Positions 8,457-16,880 of a stretch of DNA of 64,000 nt are shown in pieces. The stretch's first letter is position 1; each line of letters begins with the position of its first letter. This DNA is from Novosphingobium sp. (GTDB taxonomy: Bacteria; Pseudomonadota; Alphaproteobacteria; Sphingomonadales; Sphingomonadaceae): positions 930,001 through 994,000 of the forward strand of contig JACKKY010000001.1 in NCBI GenBank assembly GCA_024236175.1, read 5' to 3'. The notes beneath the pieces are model-generated. The model was given only the letters and a program-made list of their open reading frames with translations. It made no database searches and was not told where the DNA came from. A program made the position numbers and the translations under genes.

Positions 8457-9680
8457 ATGACACAGCAGGCAGAAGCAGTCGCCGAGACCCGCTACCGGGT
8501 GTTCGACGGCGACAACCACTACTATGAGACCTACGACAGCTTCACGCGCTACATGGATCCGGCCTACGCCGATTTCGCGATCAACGTGCAGCGCGCGGAG
8601 AACGGCCGCAATTACGTGATGGTCGGCAACGAGCGGCTGCGCTCCAACCCGGCGCATCCGCAGGATTTCATCGGCCGCCCCGAATCCATCCTCGAGATGT
8701 TCCGCGATCCCAACGCCGATATCGGCATGGCGGAATTCAACGCGAAGAACCGCATGCGGGCCGAGGAGCTTCCGGATTCGATCGACGTCGGCGAACGGCT
8801 CGCCTTCATGGACCGCGAAGGCATCGACGCGGCCATGCTCTATCCCAGCCTGGCGGTGATGGTCGAACAGCAGCTTTCCGGCAACGTCGGCGCATCCTTC
8901 GCCAATCTCCACGCCTTCAATCGCTGGCTGGAGGAAGACTGGGGCTATGCGACCGAAGGCCGCCTTTTTTCCGTGCCGCTGCTGTCACTGCTCGATGTCG
9001 ATCTGGCGGTGCAGGAACTGGACAGGGTGCTGAAGCTGGGCGCGCGCGCGGTGCACCTGCGGACGGGTCCCGTGTTCGGACGCTCGCCCGCTTCGGAGCA
9101 TTTCGACCCGTTCTGGTCGCGGCTGAACGAGGCGCGCGTGCCGGTCGCCTTCCATTCCTCCTTCAGCCAGTACCACCAGCTCTGGTCGGTCCAGTGGGGC
9201 GAGGAAGGCGATCCGACCTACAGCCAGATCACGCCGTTCCAGTCCTATCTCGGCACCGGCGCACGGCCGATGATGGACACGATGGCGGCGCTTACCCTGC
9301 ACGGGCTGTTCACGCGCTTCCCCAACATCAACGTGCTCGCGGTCGAAGGCGGCTCCTTCTGGGTGGCGGACCTGCTCCGGCAGATGGACAAGGGCTATCA
9401 GTCGGGCCGCGGGAGCAAGCTTGCCCCCAGGCTGCACGACCTGCCCAGCGAAATCCTGAAACAGCACCTCTACGTGACGCCGTTCCCCGAGGAGGACGTC
9501 ACCAAGCTGGCCGAGGTCCTGCCGACGCGGAACATCATCCTCGGGTCCGACTATCCGCACCCCGAAGGCCTCGCGCACCCGGCAAGCTATGCCGAAAAGA
9601 TCGAGCCGGTGCTGGGCCGGGAGGCCACTCGCGGCGTGATGGGCGAAAACCTCGCCCGGGTGATCGGCATCTGGAACTGA
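8457..9680 (+). CDS. second amidohydrolase-family hydrolase
   Basis: 407-aa amidohydrolase 2-type protein. The N-terminal metal motif is VFDGDNHYYE, the D-x-D/N-x-H form with a single His rather than HxH as in the neighbouring amidohydrolase. Other conserved parts are MDREGIDAAMLYPSLAV, PVAFHSSFSQYHQ (metal His), VLAVEGGSFWVADLL and ILGSDYPHPEG (catalytic Asp). Homologues act on ring acids or on CoA-pathway intermediates. An AAGGA 12-13 bases before the ATG suits initiation. It lies 13 bases after the ligase gene and 25 before the MaoC gene. Confidence 0.87.
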   Translation: MTQQAEAVAETRYRVFDGDNHYYETYDSFTRYMDPAYADFAINVQRAENGRNYVMVGNERLRSNPAHPQDFIGRPESILEMFRDPNADIGMAEFNAKNRMRAEELPDSIDVGERLAFMDREGIDAAMLYPSLAVMVEQQLSGNVGASFANLHAFNRWLEEDWGYATEGRLFSVPLLSLLDVDLAVQELDRVLKLGARAVHLRTGPVFGRSPASEHFDPFWSRLNEARVPVAFHSSFSQYHQLWSVQWGEEGDPTYSQITPFQSYLGTGARPMMDTMAALTLHGLFTRFPNINVLAVEGGSFWVADLLRQMDKGYQSGRGSKLAPRLHDLPSEILKQHLYVTPFPEEDVTKLAEVLPTRNIILGSDYPHPEGLAHPASYAEKIEPVLGREATRGVMGENLARVIGIWN

Positions 9681-9705
9681 TGCGCGCGAAGCCTGGAGAC
9701 CGGCG

Positions 9706-10560
9706 ATGAAATATCCAGAAATCCTCTCGCTGACGTCGGGCCCGACGCAGATCGCCTACGACGAACGCGATGCGATCATCTATGCGCTGGGCGTGGGCGC
9801 GGGCCTTGAGCAGCTCGGGCCGGACGAGCTGCGGCTGGTCTACGAGAAGGATCTGGCCGTCCTGCCGACCTTCGCGACCACCCTGCTCGATGCGTCGAGC
9901 GACCTGTTCGGGCGAGCCGAGATTGACTTCCGCAAGGTCGTGCACAGCGAGCAGAGGCTGGTCGTCCGGAACCCGCTCCCTCCCTCCGGCACGATAAGCT
10001 GCAGCAGCAGGGTGCTGGGCGTATCGGACAAGGGCGCGGACAAGGGCGCGGTCGTCTATGTCGAACATGCGATTGCCGACGCCGGAAGCGGTGTCGACTA
10101 CGCGACCGTCGTGCTGACGCTGTTCTGCCGGGGCGACGGCGGGTTCGGCGGACCGAACGAGGATCCCTTCCCCGTGCATCGCATTCCCGAGCGCGCGCCC
10201 GACAGGGAGCATCGCCAGCGCGTGCCCGCCAACCAGGCGGCGCTCTATCGATACGCGATCGCCGACACCAATCCGCTGCACATCGATCCCGCCACCGCAC
10301 AGGCCGTGGGTTTCGAGAAGCCGCTGCTCCACGGCCTGTGCACCTACGGCTTTGCCGCCCGCGCGATCATGGCCGACTGGTGCGAGAACGACCCGGCGCG
10401 GATCAGAAGCTTCGACGTCCGCTTCGCCGCCCCCTTCTTTCCCGGCGAAACGCTGGTGACGCGAAGCTGGAAGGACGGCGCCGTCATATCCTTCGAATGC
10501 GAGGCGGCGGAGCGCGAAGCTATCGTCTTCCGCAGCGGAAGAAGCGAAATCACCGAGTAA
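9706..10560 (+). CDS. MaoC-like hot-dog enoyl-CoA hydratase/dehydratase
   Basis: 284-aa double hot-dog protein. The C-terminal half has the hydratase-2 motif YRYAIADTNPLHIDP, with the catalytic pair Asp187 and His192, followed by GFEKPLLHGLCTYG, as in MaoC and peroxisomal hydratase 2. The N-terminal half (EKDLAVLPTFATTLL) matches the degenerate first hot-dog of two-domain family members. It adds water to trans-2-enoyl-CoA to give the (R)-3-hydroxyacyl-CoA, or the reverse. With a ligase upstream and an enoyl-CoA hydratase downstream, it supports beta-oxidation-like processing. Several sphingomonad degradation clusters pair such enzymes. Confidence 0.88.
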   Translation: MKYPEILSLTSGPTQIAYDERDAIIYALGVGAGLEQLGPDELRLVYEKDLAVLPTFATTLLDASSDLFGRAEIDFRKVVHSEQRLVVRNPLPPSGTISCSSRVLGVSDKGADKGAVVYVEHAIADAGSGVDYATVVLTLFCRGDGGFGGPNEDPFPVHRIPERAPDREHRQRVPANQAALYRYAIADTNPLHIDPATAQAVGFEKPLLHGLCTYGFAARAIMADWCENDPARIRSFDVRFAAPFFPGETLVTRSWKDGAVISFECEAAEREAIVFRSGRSEITE

Positions 10561-10577
10561 GGGGAGAAGCCAGCCAG

Positions 10578-11303
10578 ATGATTGTAGAATCGAAGCGCGA
10601 TGCCGACGGGATACGCACGATCTCGCTGAACCGCCCGCCTGCCAACGCAATCAATTACGACATGATGCATGCCGTCAAAGCCGCGTTCGTCGAAGCCAGC
10701 GAGGACTGGGAAACCAAGGTCGTCGTGCTCGACAGCACCAGCGAACGCTTCTTCAGCGCCGGAATGGACGTGAAGGAAGAGCGGCCGAGCTCCGCCGATC
10801 TGCCTCCCGCCATACCGCACTACGGCATGCAGCTCGGCCGCGAGGTCTTCCGGGTGATGCATGAATGCAAGGTCCCGGTGATTGCCAAGGTGCGCGGCAT
10901 CGCCGTGGGTGCGGGCTTCCTCTATGCGTGCCTTGCCGACTTCGCCATCGCGTCGGAGAAAGCGAGCTTCGGACAATTCGAGATCAAGGTCGGCGCGGTC
11001 GGCGGCGCCGGGATCCTGCGCCGGATGATGTCCGAGCAGGCAATGCGCTACCTGACATGGACGGCCGACCTTGTGCCCGTATCGGAGCTGGTGGCGCTCG
11101 GCGCCGGAATCCGGGTCGTGCCCGACGAAGACCTGGACGCGGAGGTCGACCGCGTCGCGAAGATCATCGCCTCGCGACCGACGGCCGTGACGCGGCACAG
11201 CAAGTATTCCTTCAACCAGAGCGAGCCCGGCGGTCCGGTCGACGCCTACGACGTCGAGCAGTTGCACACGCTGGCTCTCGCAGTGGGACATCATCTGCCC
11301 TAG
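10578..11303 (+). CDS. enoyl-CoA hydratase/isomerase family protein
   Basis: 241-aa crotonase-fold protein. Conserved oxyanion-hole segments are RFFSAGMDVKEE and the VRGIAVGAGFLYACLADFAIASEKASF stretch. The second catalytic acid region (EIKVGAVGGAG) lacks the standard Glu-x-x-x-G-x-x-P pattern, so it may be an isomerase, dehydratase or C-C hydrolase rather than a classical hydratase. I placed the start at ATG 10578, preceded by GGGGAG; the frame is open far upstream inside the MaoC gene, but that part is not crotonase-like. A TetR gene follows 10 bases later. Confidence 0.87.
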   Translation: MIVESKRDADGIRTISLNRPPANAINYDMMHAVKAAFVEASEDWETKVVVLDSTSERFFSAGMDVKEERPSSADLPPAIPHYGMQLGREVFRVMHECKVPVIAKVRGIAVGAGFLYACLADFAIASEKASFGQFEIKVGAVGGAGILRRMMSEQAMRYLTWTADLVPVSELVALGAGIRVVPDEDLDAEVDRVAKIIASRPTAVTRHSKYSFNQSEPGGPVDAYDVEQLHTLALAVGHHLP

Positions 11304-11313
11304 GGAGCCGGAT

Positions 11314-11976
11314 ATGCCAGAAACCCGCCCCACCCAGCCCACCGCCGGCGCGACCCGCGCCAAGCTGGCCCAGGAGCGTTCCCGCGCCACGGCGAAAAGG
11401 ATCGTCGGAGCCGCCTTGCGGCTCTGGAACGAGAGGGGTTTCGAAAAGGGTTTCGAGGACACCACCGTGGACGAAATCGCCGGCCAGGCCGGCATCTCGC
11501 GAGCGACCGTCTACTACTACTTCCCGAAGAAGGAAGACATTCTGCGGGAGCTGGCCTGGGTAACCGCCGAGCAGATTCACGAACTGGCGCTGCGCTCGCT
11601 GATGAGCGGCCGCCCGGTCGATCAGGTGATCGACGAGATCATGCAGCAACTGGGCGAAATGATCGCCCGTTCGCCGAAGGCAGCGGTGCGGCGGATGCTG
11701 CAGATCCGCGATCAGGCGCCGGAAAGCATCGCCCGAGATTCGGCCGCGGGCGGAATGACGCGCGCCTTCTCCGTGGTCGTCGCCCATGCCCAGGAAGCCG
11801 GCGAATTGCCCCGGGCTCCGGGCGCGATCGAGATCGCCGAGGTCATCTCCTCGATCGTGATGGGCTGCATTTCCAAGTGGAGCATCGTCGAGGACATGGA
11901 CCTGCCCCGCACGCTGAGAGCGAGGACGGCCATCGTGCTCGCGGGAATAGAAGCGCTCGGCGATAAGGCCGGCTAG
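11314..11976 (+). CDS. TetR/AcrR family regulator of the catabolic locus
   Basis: 220-aa TetR-type repressor. A charged N-terminal extension precedes the helix-turn-helix TTVDEIAGQAGISRATVYYYFPKKEDILREL at about residues 47-78. The C-terminal domain is helical and unassigned. As the last gene of the + strand operon, it most likely represses this operon and perhaps the divergent one, lifting when a CoA thioester or free acid builds up; that is inference from position. The stop codon lies in the loop of a strong hairpin. Confidence 0.88.
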   Translation: MPETRPTQPTAGATRAKLAQERSRATAKRIVGAALRLWNERGFEKGFEDTTVDEIAGQAGISRATVYYYFPKKEDILRELAWVTAEQIHELALRSLMSGRPVDQVIDEIMQQLGEMIARSPKAAVRRMLQIRDQAPESIARDSAAGGMTRAFSVVVAHAQEAGELPRAPGAIEIAEVISSIVMGCISKWSIVEDMDLPRTLRARTAIVLAGIEALGDKAG

Positions 11977-11985
11977 GTGCCGGCC
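11967..11985. terminator. hairpin at the end of the catabolic operon
   Basis: GGCCGGC and GCCGGCC form a perfect 7-bp stem with a 5-base loop that includes the TAG stop of the TetR gene. It lies between two convergent genes (the TetR gene and glgX). There is no T-run, so it may be a transcript-end stabiliser or a weak two-way terminator rather than a classical one. Confidence 0.4.
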
Positions 11986-12004
11986 TGCGCTCAACCGGCC
12001 ACTC

Positions 12005-13801
12005 TCAGCCCGGTCCTGACATTTCCACGTTGCGGGCGGGCCGGTCGACCCTCAGCGTGAATGATCGTCGCGGATCAACGGAGCGGAAGACGAAGCCTCT
12101 CGTGGATAGCTGCTCCCAATCCGACACCGACATCTCCTCGCCGTCGAGATTTTCCCACACGCCCTGCTCCGGGAATTGCGCAAACCATCCGGTGCGGTCG
12201 GCCCGCCATGCGGCAAGCGCGGCGACGTGGTCTTCAAGCGCCCTGTCCCGTTCGTCCCAGTCAATCCAGGTTACCGGATTGTCCTGCGCATATGCGTTGT
12301 TATTGCCGCGCTGGCTGCGGCCGAACTCATCGCCCGCGGTGAGCATGACCGTGCCGGTCGAGGCGAACAGCGTGCCGAGCAGCGCGCGGATGTCGGCAGC
12401 GCGCAAGGCCCGGACCTGCGGATCGTCGCTCGGCCCCTCGGTGCCGTTATTCCAGGAGAAATTCTCGCCGTGACCGTCACGATTCTCTTCACCGTTCGCC
12501 CAATTGTGGCGTTCCGCATAGGAGACCGTGTCGGCAAGCGTGAAGCCGTCGTGCGCCGCAAGGAAATTCACGCTGCGGCAGTGCTTTGCGAAAATGTCCG
12601 AAGATCCGGCCATCCGGGTCGCCAGCACGCCCACGCCCTCATCGCCCCGCCAGAAACGGCGGACATCGTCACGGAAGCGGTCGTTCCATTCGAGCCAGGT
12701 CCCGGGAAAGCTGCCGAGCTGGTAACCGCCCGGCCCGACGTCCCAGGGCTCTGCGATCATGATGCGGTCGGCCAGCAGTGGGTCTTCGGAAAGCTCCGTG
12801 AAGATCGGCGCGTCGCGGGAGAATCCCGGCCCGCGGCCCAGCACCGGCGCGAGATCGAAGCGGAAGCCGTCGACGCCGCAATGCCGGACGAAATGGCGCA
12901 ACGTGTGGAGCGCCAGCCGCCTGACGGCGGGATTGGCGAAATCGAGCGTATTGCCGCATCCTGTGTCGTTGATCAGTCTGCCGTCGGGCTCATGCGCATA
13001 GGCGCTATTGTCGAGGCCGCGTAGCGACAGGACCCCGCCCAGCGCGTCGCTCTCTCCGGTATGGTTGAGCACGATGTCGAGGATGACGCCGATGCCTTCG
13101 CGGTGCAGCGCCGCAACTGCCTCGCGCAATTCCGCGACGCCACCCGGACACAGCCCGGGATCGAGCGCCATCGGCACGACCGGATTGTATCCCCAGGCAT
13201 TTGCGAGACCGAGCGGCGGCAGGTGCCGCTCGTCGATCCATGCGGTTACCGGCATCAGCTCGACAGCACCGACGTGAAGCTTCTTCAAGTGTGCGATCAC
13301 TGCGGGATGCGCGAGCGCGGCGACCGTTCCCCGCAACGCTTCGGGCACTTCGGGATGGAGCTTCGTGAAAGCGCGGACGTTGAGCTCGTAGATCAGGCCG
13401 CCCGGCGCAAAGCGGGGAGGCTCGCGGGGACATTCAGGGAAGTCGTCCGGAACCACGGCCCTGGGCACAAGTTCGGCAGTATCCGCGCCGAACTCGGAAA
13501 GCCGCGGGTCCTGCACGAAGCGGCGATCGAGCTCGAGGGCATAGGGATCGACCAACAGCTTGGCCGGATCGAACCACAACCCGCGCTCCGGCGCCCATTC
13601 GCCGTCGGCGCGATAGCCATAGCGGGAACCGGCCAGATTGCGGGGAATCTCAAGTGTCCAGCTTTCATCCTCGCGCCGCATCGCGAGGCGCTGTTCGTCT
13701 GTTCCCTCGAAAATGCACAGCCAGAGCGCGCTCGCCTCGGGCGCACCCACGGCGAAGCGGGTCGAACCGTGCGCGCAAGTGGCACCAAACGAACCCGTCA
13801 C
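12005..13801 (-). CDS. glgX: glycogen debranching enzyme GlgX
   Basis: 598-aa isoamylase-type debranching enzyme: hydrolyses alpha-1,6 branches left after phosphorylase trimming. An N-terminal CBM48-like domain (GSTRFAVGAPEASALWLCIF) precedes the GH13 barrel. Catalytic regions seen: DIVLNHTGES (region I), GVDGFRFDLA (nucleophile Asp), IMIAEPWDVG (acid Glu), NFLAAHDGFTLAD (region IV), and GDEFGRSQRGNNNAYAQDN, typical of GlgX. It is somewhat shorter than the E. coli protein. The GTG start overlaps the pgm stop as GTGA. It is the last gene of the operon. Confidence 0.95.
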   Translation of the reverse strand: MTGSFGATCAHGSTRFAVGAPEASALWLCIFEGTDEQRLAMRREDESWTLEIPRNLAGSRYGYRADGEWAPERGLWFDPAKLLVDPYALELDRRFVQDPRLSEFGADTAELVPRAVVPDDFPECPREPPRFAPGGLIYELNVRAFTKLHPEVPEALRGTVAALAHPAVIAHLKKLHVGAVELMPVTAWIDERHLPPLGLANAWGYNPVVPMALDPGLCPGGVAELREAVAALHREGIGVILDIVLNHTGESDALGGVLSLRGLDNSAYAHEPDGRLINDTGCGNTLDFANPAVRRLALHTLRHFVRHCGVDGFRFDLAPVLGRGPGFSRDAPIFTELSEDPLLADRIMIAEPWDVGPGGYQLGSFPGTWLEWNDRFRDDVRRFWRGDEGVGVLATRMAGSSDIFAKHCRSVNFLAAHDGFTLADTVSYAERHNWANGEENRDGHGENFSWNNGTEGPSDDPQVRALRAADIRALLGTLFASTGTVMLTAGDEFGRSQRGNNNAYAQDNPVTWIDWDERDRALEDHVAALAAWRADRTGWFAQFPEQGVWENLDGEEMSVSDWEQLSTRGFVFRSVDPRRSFTLRVDRPARNVEMSGPG

Positions 13802-15426
13802 GTCACCACATCGGGACCGGTGCGGCCCGTATGGCGGGCGATGCCTGCGATCTCATCGGCGGCGGCGATCAGACCGGCCATCATGTCGGGCGTCTCCTCG
13901 TCCAGCGATCCGCCGGCGGGCTCGTAGCGTTCGAGATAGACGCGCAGCGTCGCGCCCTGCGTGCCGGTGCCGGAAAGCCGGAAGACGATGCGCGCGCCGC
14001 ATTCGAACATCACCCTGATGCCCTGATTGCTGCTCACCGAACCGTCGACCGGATCGGTGTAGGAAAAGCTGTCCGCCGCCCTGACCGTCAGCGAACCAAA
14101 GGTCCGCCCCGGCAAGGCCGCGAGCGATGCCTTCAGCTCATCCATCAGCGCATCGGCGGATGCCGTCTCCAGCGCCTCGTAATCATGGCGCGCGTAGTAA
14201 TTGCGGCCGAACCGGGCCCAGTGCTCGCGGGCGAGCCGGTCGACGCCGACGCCGCGCACCGCGAGGATGTTGAGCCACAGCAGCACTGCCCAGAGACCGT
14301 CCTTCTCGCGGACATGGTCGGAGCCGGTTCCGGCGCTTTCCTCGCCGCAAATCGTCGCCATGCCGGCGTCGAGCAGGTTGCCGAAAAACTTCCAGCCGGT
14401 AGGCGTTTCGTAGCAGGCAATGCCGAGTTCGCTTGCCACCATGTCTGCAGCGGCGCTGGTCGGCATCGAACGGGCGATGCCCTTCAGGCCCCCGGCATAG
14501 CCCGGTGCGAGATGGGCGTTGGCAGCCAGCATCGCGAGCGAGTCCGACGGGGTGACGAACCGCCCCTTGCCCACGATCAGGTTGCGGTCGCCGTCGCCAT
14601 CCGAAGCCGCGCCGAAATCGGGTGCGTCGGGCCCCATCATCAGATCGAACAGCGCCCGGGCATGGACAAGGTTGGGATCGGGATGGTGCCCGCCGAAATC
14701 CTCCAGCGGAATGCCGTTGCGCACTGTACCTGCCGGAAATCCGAGCCGGTCCTCGAGTATCTCACTCGCATAGGGACCGGTCACCGCGCTCATCGCATCG
14801 AACGCCATGGTGAAACCGTCCGCCACGGCGTCGCGGATCGCGGAAAAATCGAACAGGCTTTCCATGAGGTCGGCATAGTCCGCGACCGGGTCAATCACCT
14901 CGACGGCCATTCCCGCCACTTCGATCCGGCCGATCGCATCGAGGTCGACGTCGGGAGTATCGACCGTGAGCCAGCGGTCTATCTCCTGCGTGCGCGCATA
15001 GATCGCATCGGTCACGCCCTCGGGCGCCGGACCGCCGTTGGCGATGTTGTACTTGATGCCGAAATCCTCCTCCGGCCCGCCCGGATTGTGGCTGGCGGAC
15101 AGGACCAGGCCGCCCGATGCCTCATACTTGCGGATCACATGGCTTGCCGCCGGAGTCGAAAGGATGCCTCCCTTGCCGACCATCACCTTGCCATAGCCGT
15201 TCGCCGCCGCCATGCGGATAGCCTGCTGGATCACCGTTCGGTTGTGGAACCGCCCGTCCCCGCCGATCACCAGCGTCGCGCCGGGCCCGGGCTGCACCAC
15301 ATCGAACACCGACTGGATGAAGTTCTCCGCATAGTTGGGCTGCTGGAACACCCGCACTTTCTTGCGCAGTCCCGAGGTGCCGGGCTTCTGGCCTTCGTAG
15401 GGCCTGGTGGGAACCGTGCTGATCAT
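13798..15426 (-). CDS. pgm: alpha-D-glucose phosphate-specific phosphoglucomutase
   Basis: 542-aa phosphohexomutase interconverting glucose-1-phosphate and glucose-6-phosphate, linking glycogen turnover to central metabolism. The start MISTVPTRPYEGQKPGTSGLRKKV matches the family N-terminus. The phosphoserine loop is LSASHNPGG, followed by EEDFGIKYN; the metal loop is AASDGDGDRN; the sugar-binding GEESAGTGSDH is intact. The frame is open about 100 codons further upstream inside glgA, but ATG 15426 gives the family N-terminus and a 4-bp ATGA overlap with glgA. Confidence 0.95.
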   Translation of the reverse strand: MISTVPTRPYEGQKPGTSGLRKKVRVFQQPNYAENFIQSVFDVVQPGPGATLVIGGDGRFHNRTVIQQAIRMAAANGYGKVMVGKGGILSTPAASHVIRKYEASGGLVLSASHNPGGPEEDFGIKYNIANGGPAPEGVTDAIYARTQEIDRWLTVDTPDVDLDAIGRIEVAGMAVEVIDPVADYADLMESLFDFSAIRDAVADGFTMAFDAMSAVTGPYASEILEDRLGFPAGTVRNGIPLEDFGGHHPDPNLVHARALFDLMMGPDAPDFGAASDGDGDRNLIVGKGRFVTPSDSLAMLAANAHLAPGYAGGLKGIARSMPTSAAADMVASELGIACYETPTGWKFFGNLLDAGMATICGEESAGTGSDHVREKDGLWAVLLWLNILAVRGVGVDRLAREHWARFGRNYYARHDYEALETASADALMDELKASLAALPGRTFGSLTVRAADSFSYTDPVDGSVSSNQGIRVMFECGARIVFRLSGTGTQGATLRVYLERYEPAGGSLDEETPDMMAGLIAAADEIAGIARHTGRTGPDVVT

Positions 15427-16880
15427 TGTCCTTCCGCCATGAGTTGGGAATAGAGTTCGGCATAGGCTCTGCCGCTGGTGCTCCACGAGAAATCGCATTT
15501 CATGCCGTTGCGCTGGATCGTTCGCCAGACTTTCGGATGACCGTAGAGTTCGACGGTGCGATCGATCGCGGTTGCCAGCGAATGGTAGTGCACGCCGGCG
15601 AATTGGACGCCGGTCGCAACGCCTGCCGCAAGCCCCGCGAGATTGGCATCGATCACGGTATCGGCAAGACCACCGGTGCGGGCGACCACCGGCACGCAAC
15701 CGTAGGCCAGCGCATAGAGCTGGGTGAGGCCGCATGGCTCGAAGCGGCTTGGCACGAGCATGGCATCGCCGCCGCCCTGCATACGGTGGGCAAGCGCTTC
15801 GTCGTAACCGATACGCAGGCCGATGCGCCCGGGATGCCGGGCCGCCGCAGCGTGCAGGGACGCTTCCAGCTCCGCATCGCCGGAGCCCAGCAGCGCAAGC
15901 CGCGCACCGGTACCGACGAGATGGTCGAGCGTTTCGACCAGCACGTCCATGCCCTTCTGCCAGGTGAGCCGGCTGATGACGATGAAGAGCGGCCCCTCGT
16001 CAGGGTCCAGGCCAAATTCGACTTCAAGCCCGCGCTTGTTACGCTTGCGGCGAGCCAGCTTCGCCGCGGTGTACGGCTGCGCAAGTTCGGGATCGGTCTC
16101 GGGATTCCACAGGCCGGTGTCGATCCCGTTGACGATACCGAAGACGCGCTCGCTGCGGCTGGCGACGATCCCTTCCAGCCCCATGCCGAATTCGCTCATC
16201 CGGATTTCCGCCGCATAGGTCGGACTGACGGTGGTGATCGCGCTCGCCGCTTCCATGCCGGCTTTGAGATAGCTGACCCCGCCGTGATATTCGACGCCGT
16301 CCAGTGTCCAGGCTGATTTCGGCAGGCCGAGGCGGGGAAATATCTCCGGCCCGAAATAGCCCTGGAAGGCCATGTTGTGGATCGTCATCACCGAGGGGAT
16401 GCGCCTGCCGCCTTCGGGAGGCGAGAAACGCAGATAGGCCAGCGCCATCGCCGCCTGCCAGTCATGCGCATGCAGCACGTCGAACCGCCTTCGCTTGACC
16501 GCTCCGGCGGCAAGATCGGCCGCAGCCCGCCCGAATGCGGCGAAGCGGCGCCAGTTGTCGTTCCAGTCGTGGCCGGAATGGTCGGTGTAAGGGCTTCCCT
16601 CGCGCGAGAAATAGGCCGGCACGTCCAGCACGAGGAGCGGAAAGCCGTTGATCTTGCCGGAAACCAGCCGGGCCGCCTCGCCGAGCAGGGAGTCCCATTC
16701 GTGAACCACCTTGCCCTTGCGGACCGCCTGCATCGCAGCAGGATAGCCGGGCAGCATCAGCGTCATCTTGACGCCGTGCGGCGCGAGCGCGCCGGGCAAG
16801 GCTCCCGCGACATCGGCCAGCCCACCCGTCTTGATCAGGGGAACCGCTTCCGAAGAAACAGAAAGGACGTCGATGGTCAT
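15423..16880 (-). CDS. glgA: glycogen synthase GlgA (ADP-glucose type)
   Basis: 485-aa GT5 synthase that extends alpha-1,4-glucan from ADP-glucose. The N-terminal KTGGLADVAGALP (Lys17 binds ADP-glucose), HAHDWQAAMA, and the C-terminal SRLTWQKGMDVL and PSRFEPCGLTQLYALAYGCVPVVARTGGL segments (the E-x7-E retaining region) are all present. ATG 16880 starts the mature family sequence MTIDVLSVSSEAVPL and overlaps the glgC stop by four bases. Upstream continuation of the frame lies inside glgC and is not GlgA-like. Confidence 0.96.
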   Translation of the reverse strand: MTIDVLSVSSEAVPLIKTGGLADVAGALPGALAPHGVKMTLMLPGYPAAMQAVRKGKVVHEWDSLLGEAARLVSGKINGFPLLVLDVPAYFSREGSPYTDHSGHDWNDNWRRFAAFGRAAADLAAGAVKRRRFDVLHAHDWQAAMALAYLRFSPPEGGRRIPSVMTIHNMAFQGYFGPEIFPRLGLPKSAWTLDGVEYHGGVSYLKAGMEAASAITTVSPTYAAEIRMSEFGMGLEGIVASRSERVFGIVNGIDTGLWNPETDPELAQPYTAAKLARRKRNKRGLEVEFGLDPDEGPLFIVISRLTWQKGMDVLVETLDHLVGTGARLALLGSGDAELEASLHAAAARHPGRIGLRIGYDEALAHRMQGGGDAMLVPSRFEPCGLTQLYALAYGCVPVVARTGGLADTVIDANLAGLAAGVATGVQFAGVHYHSLATAIDRTVELYGHPKVWRTIQRNGMKCDFSWSTSGRAYAELYSQLMAEGQ

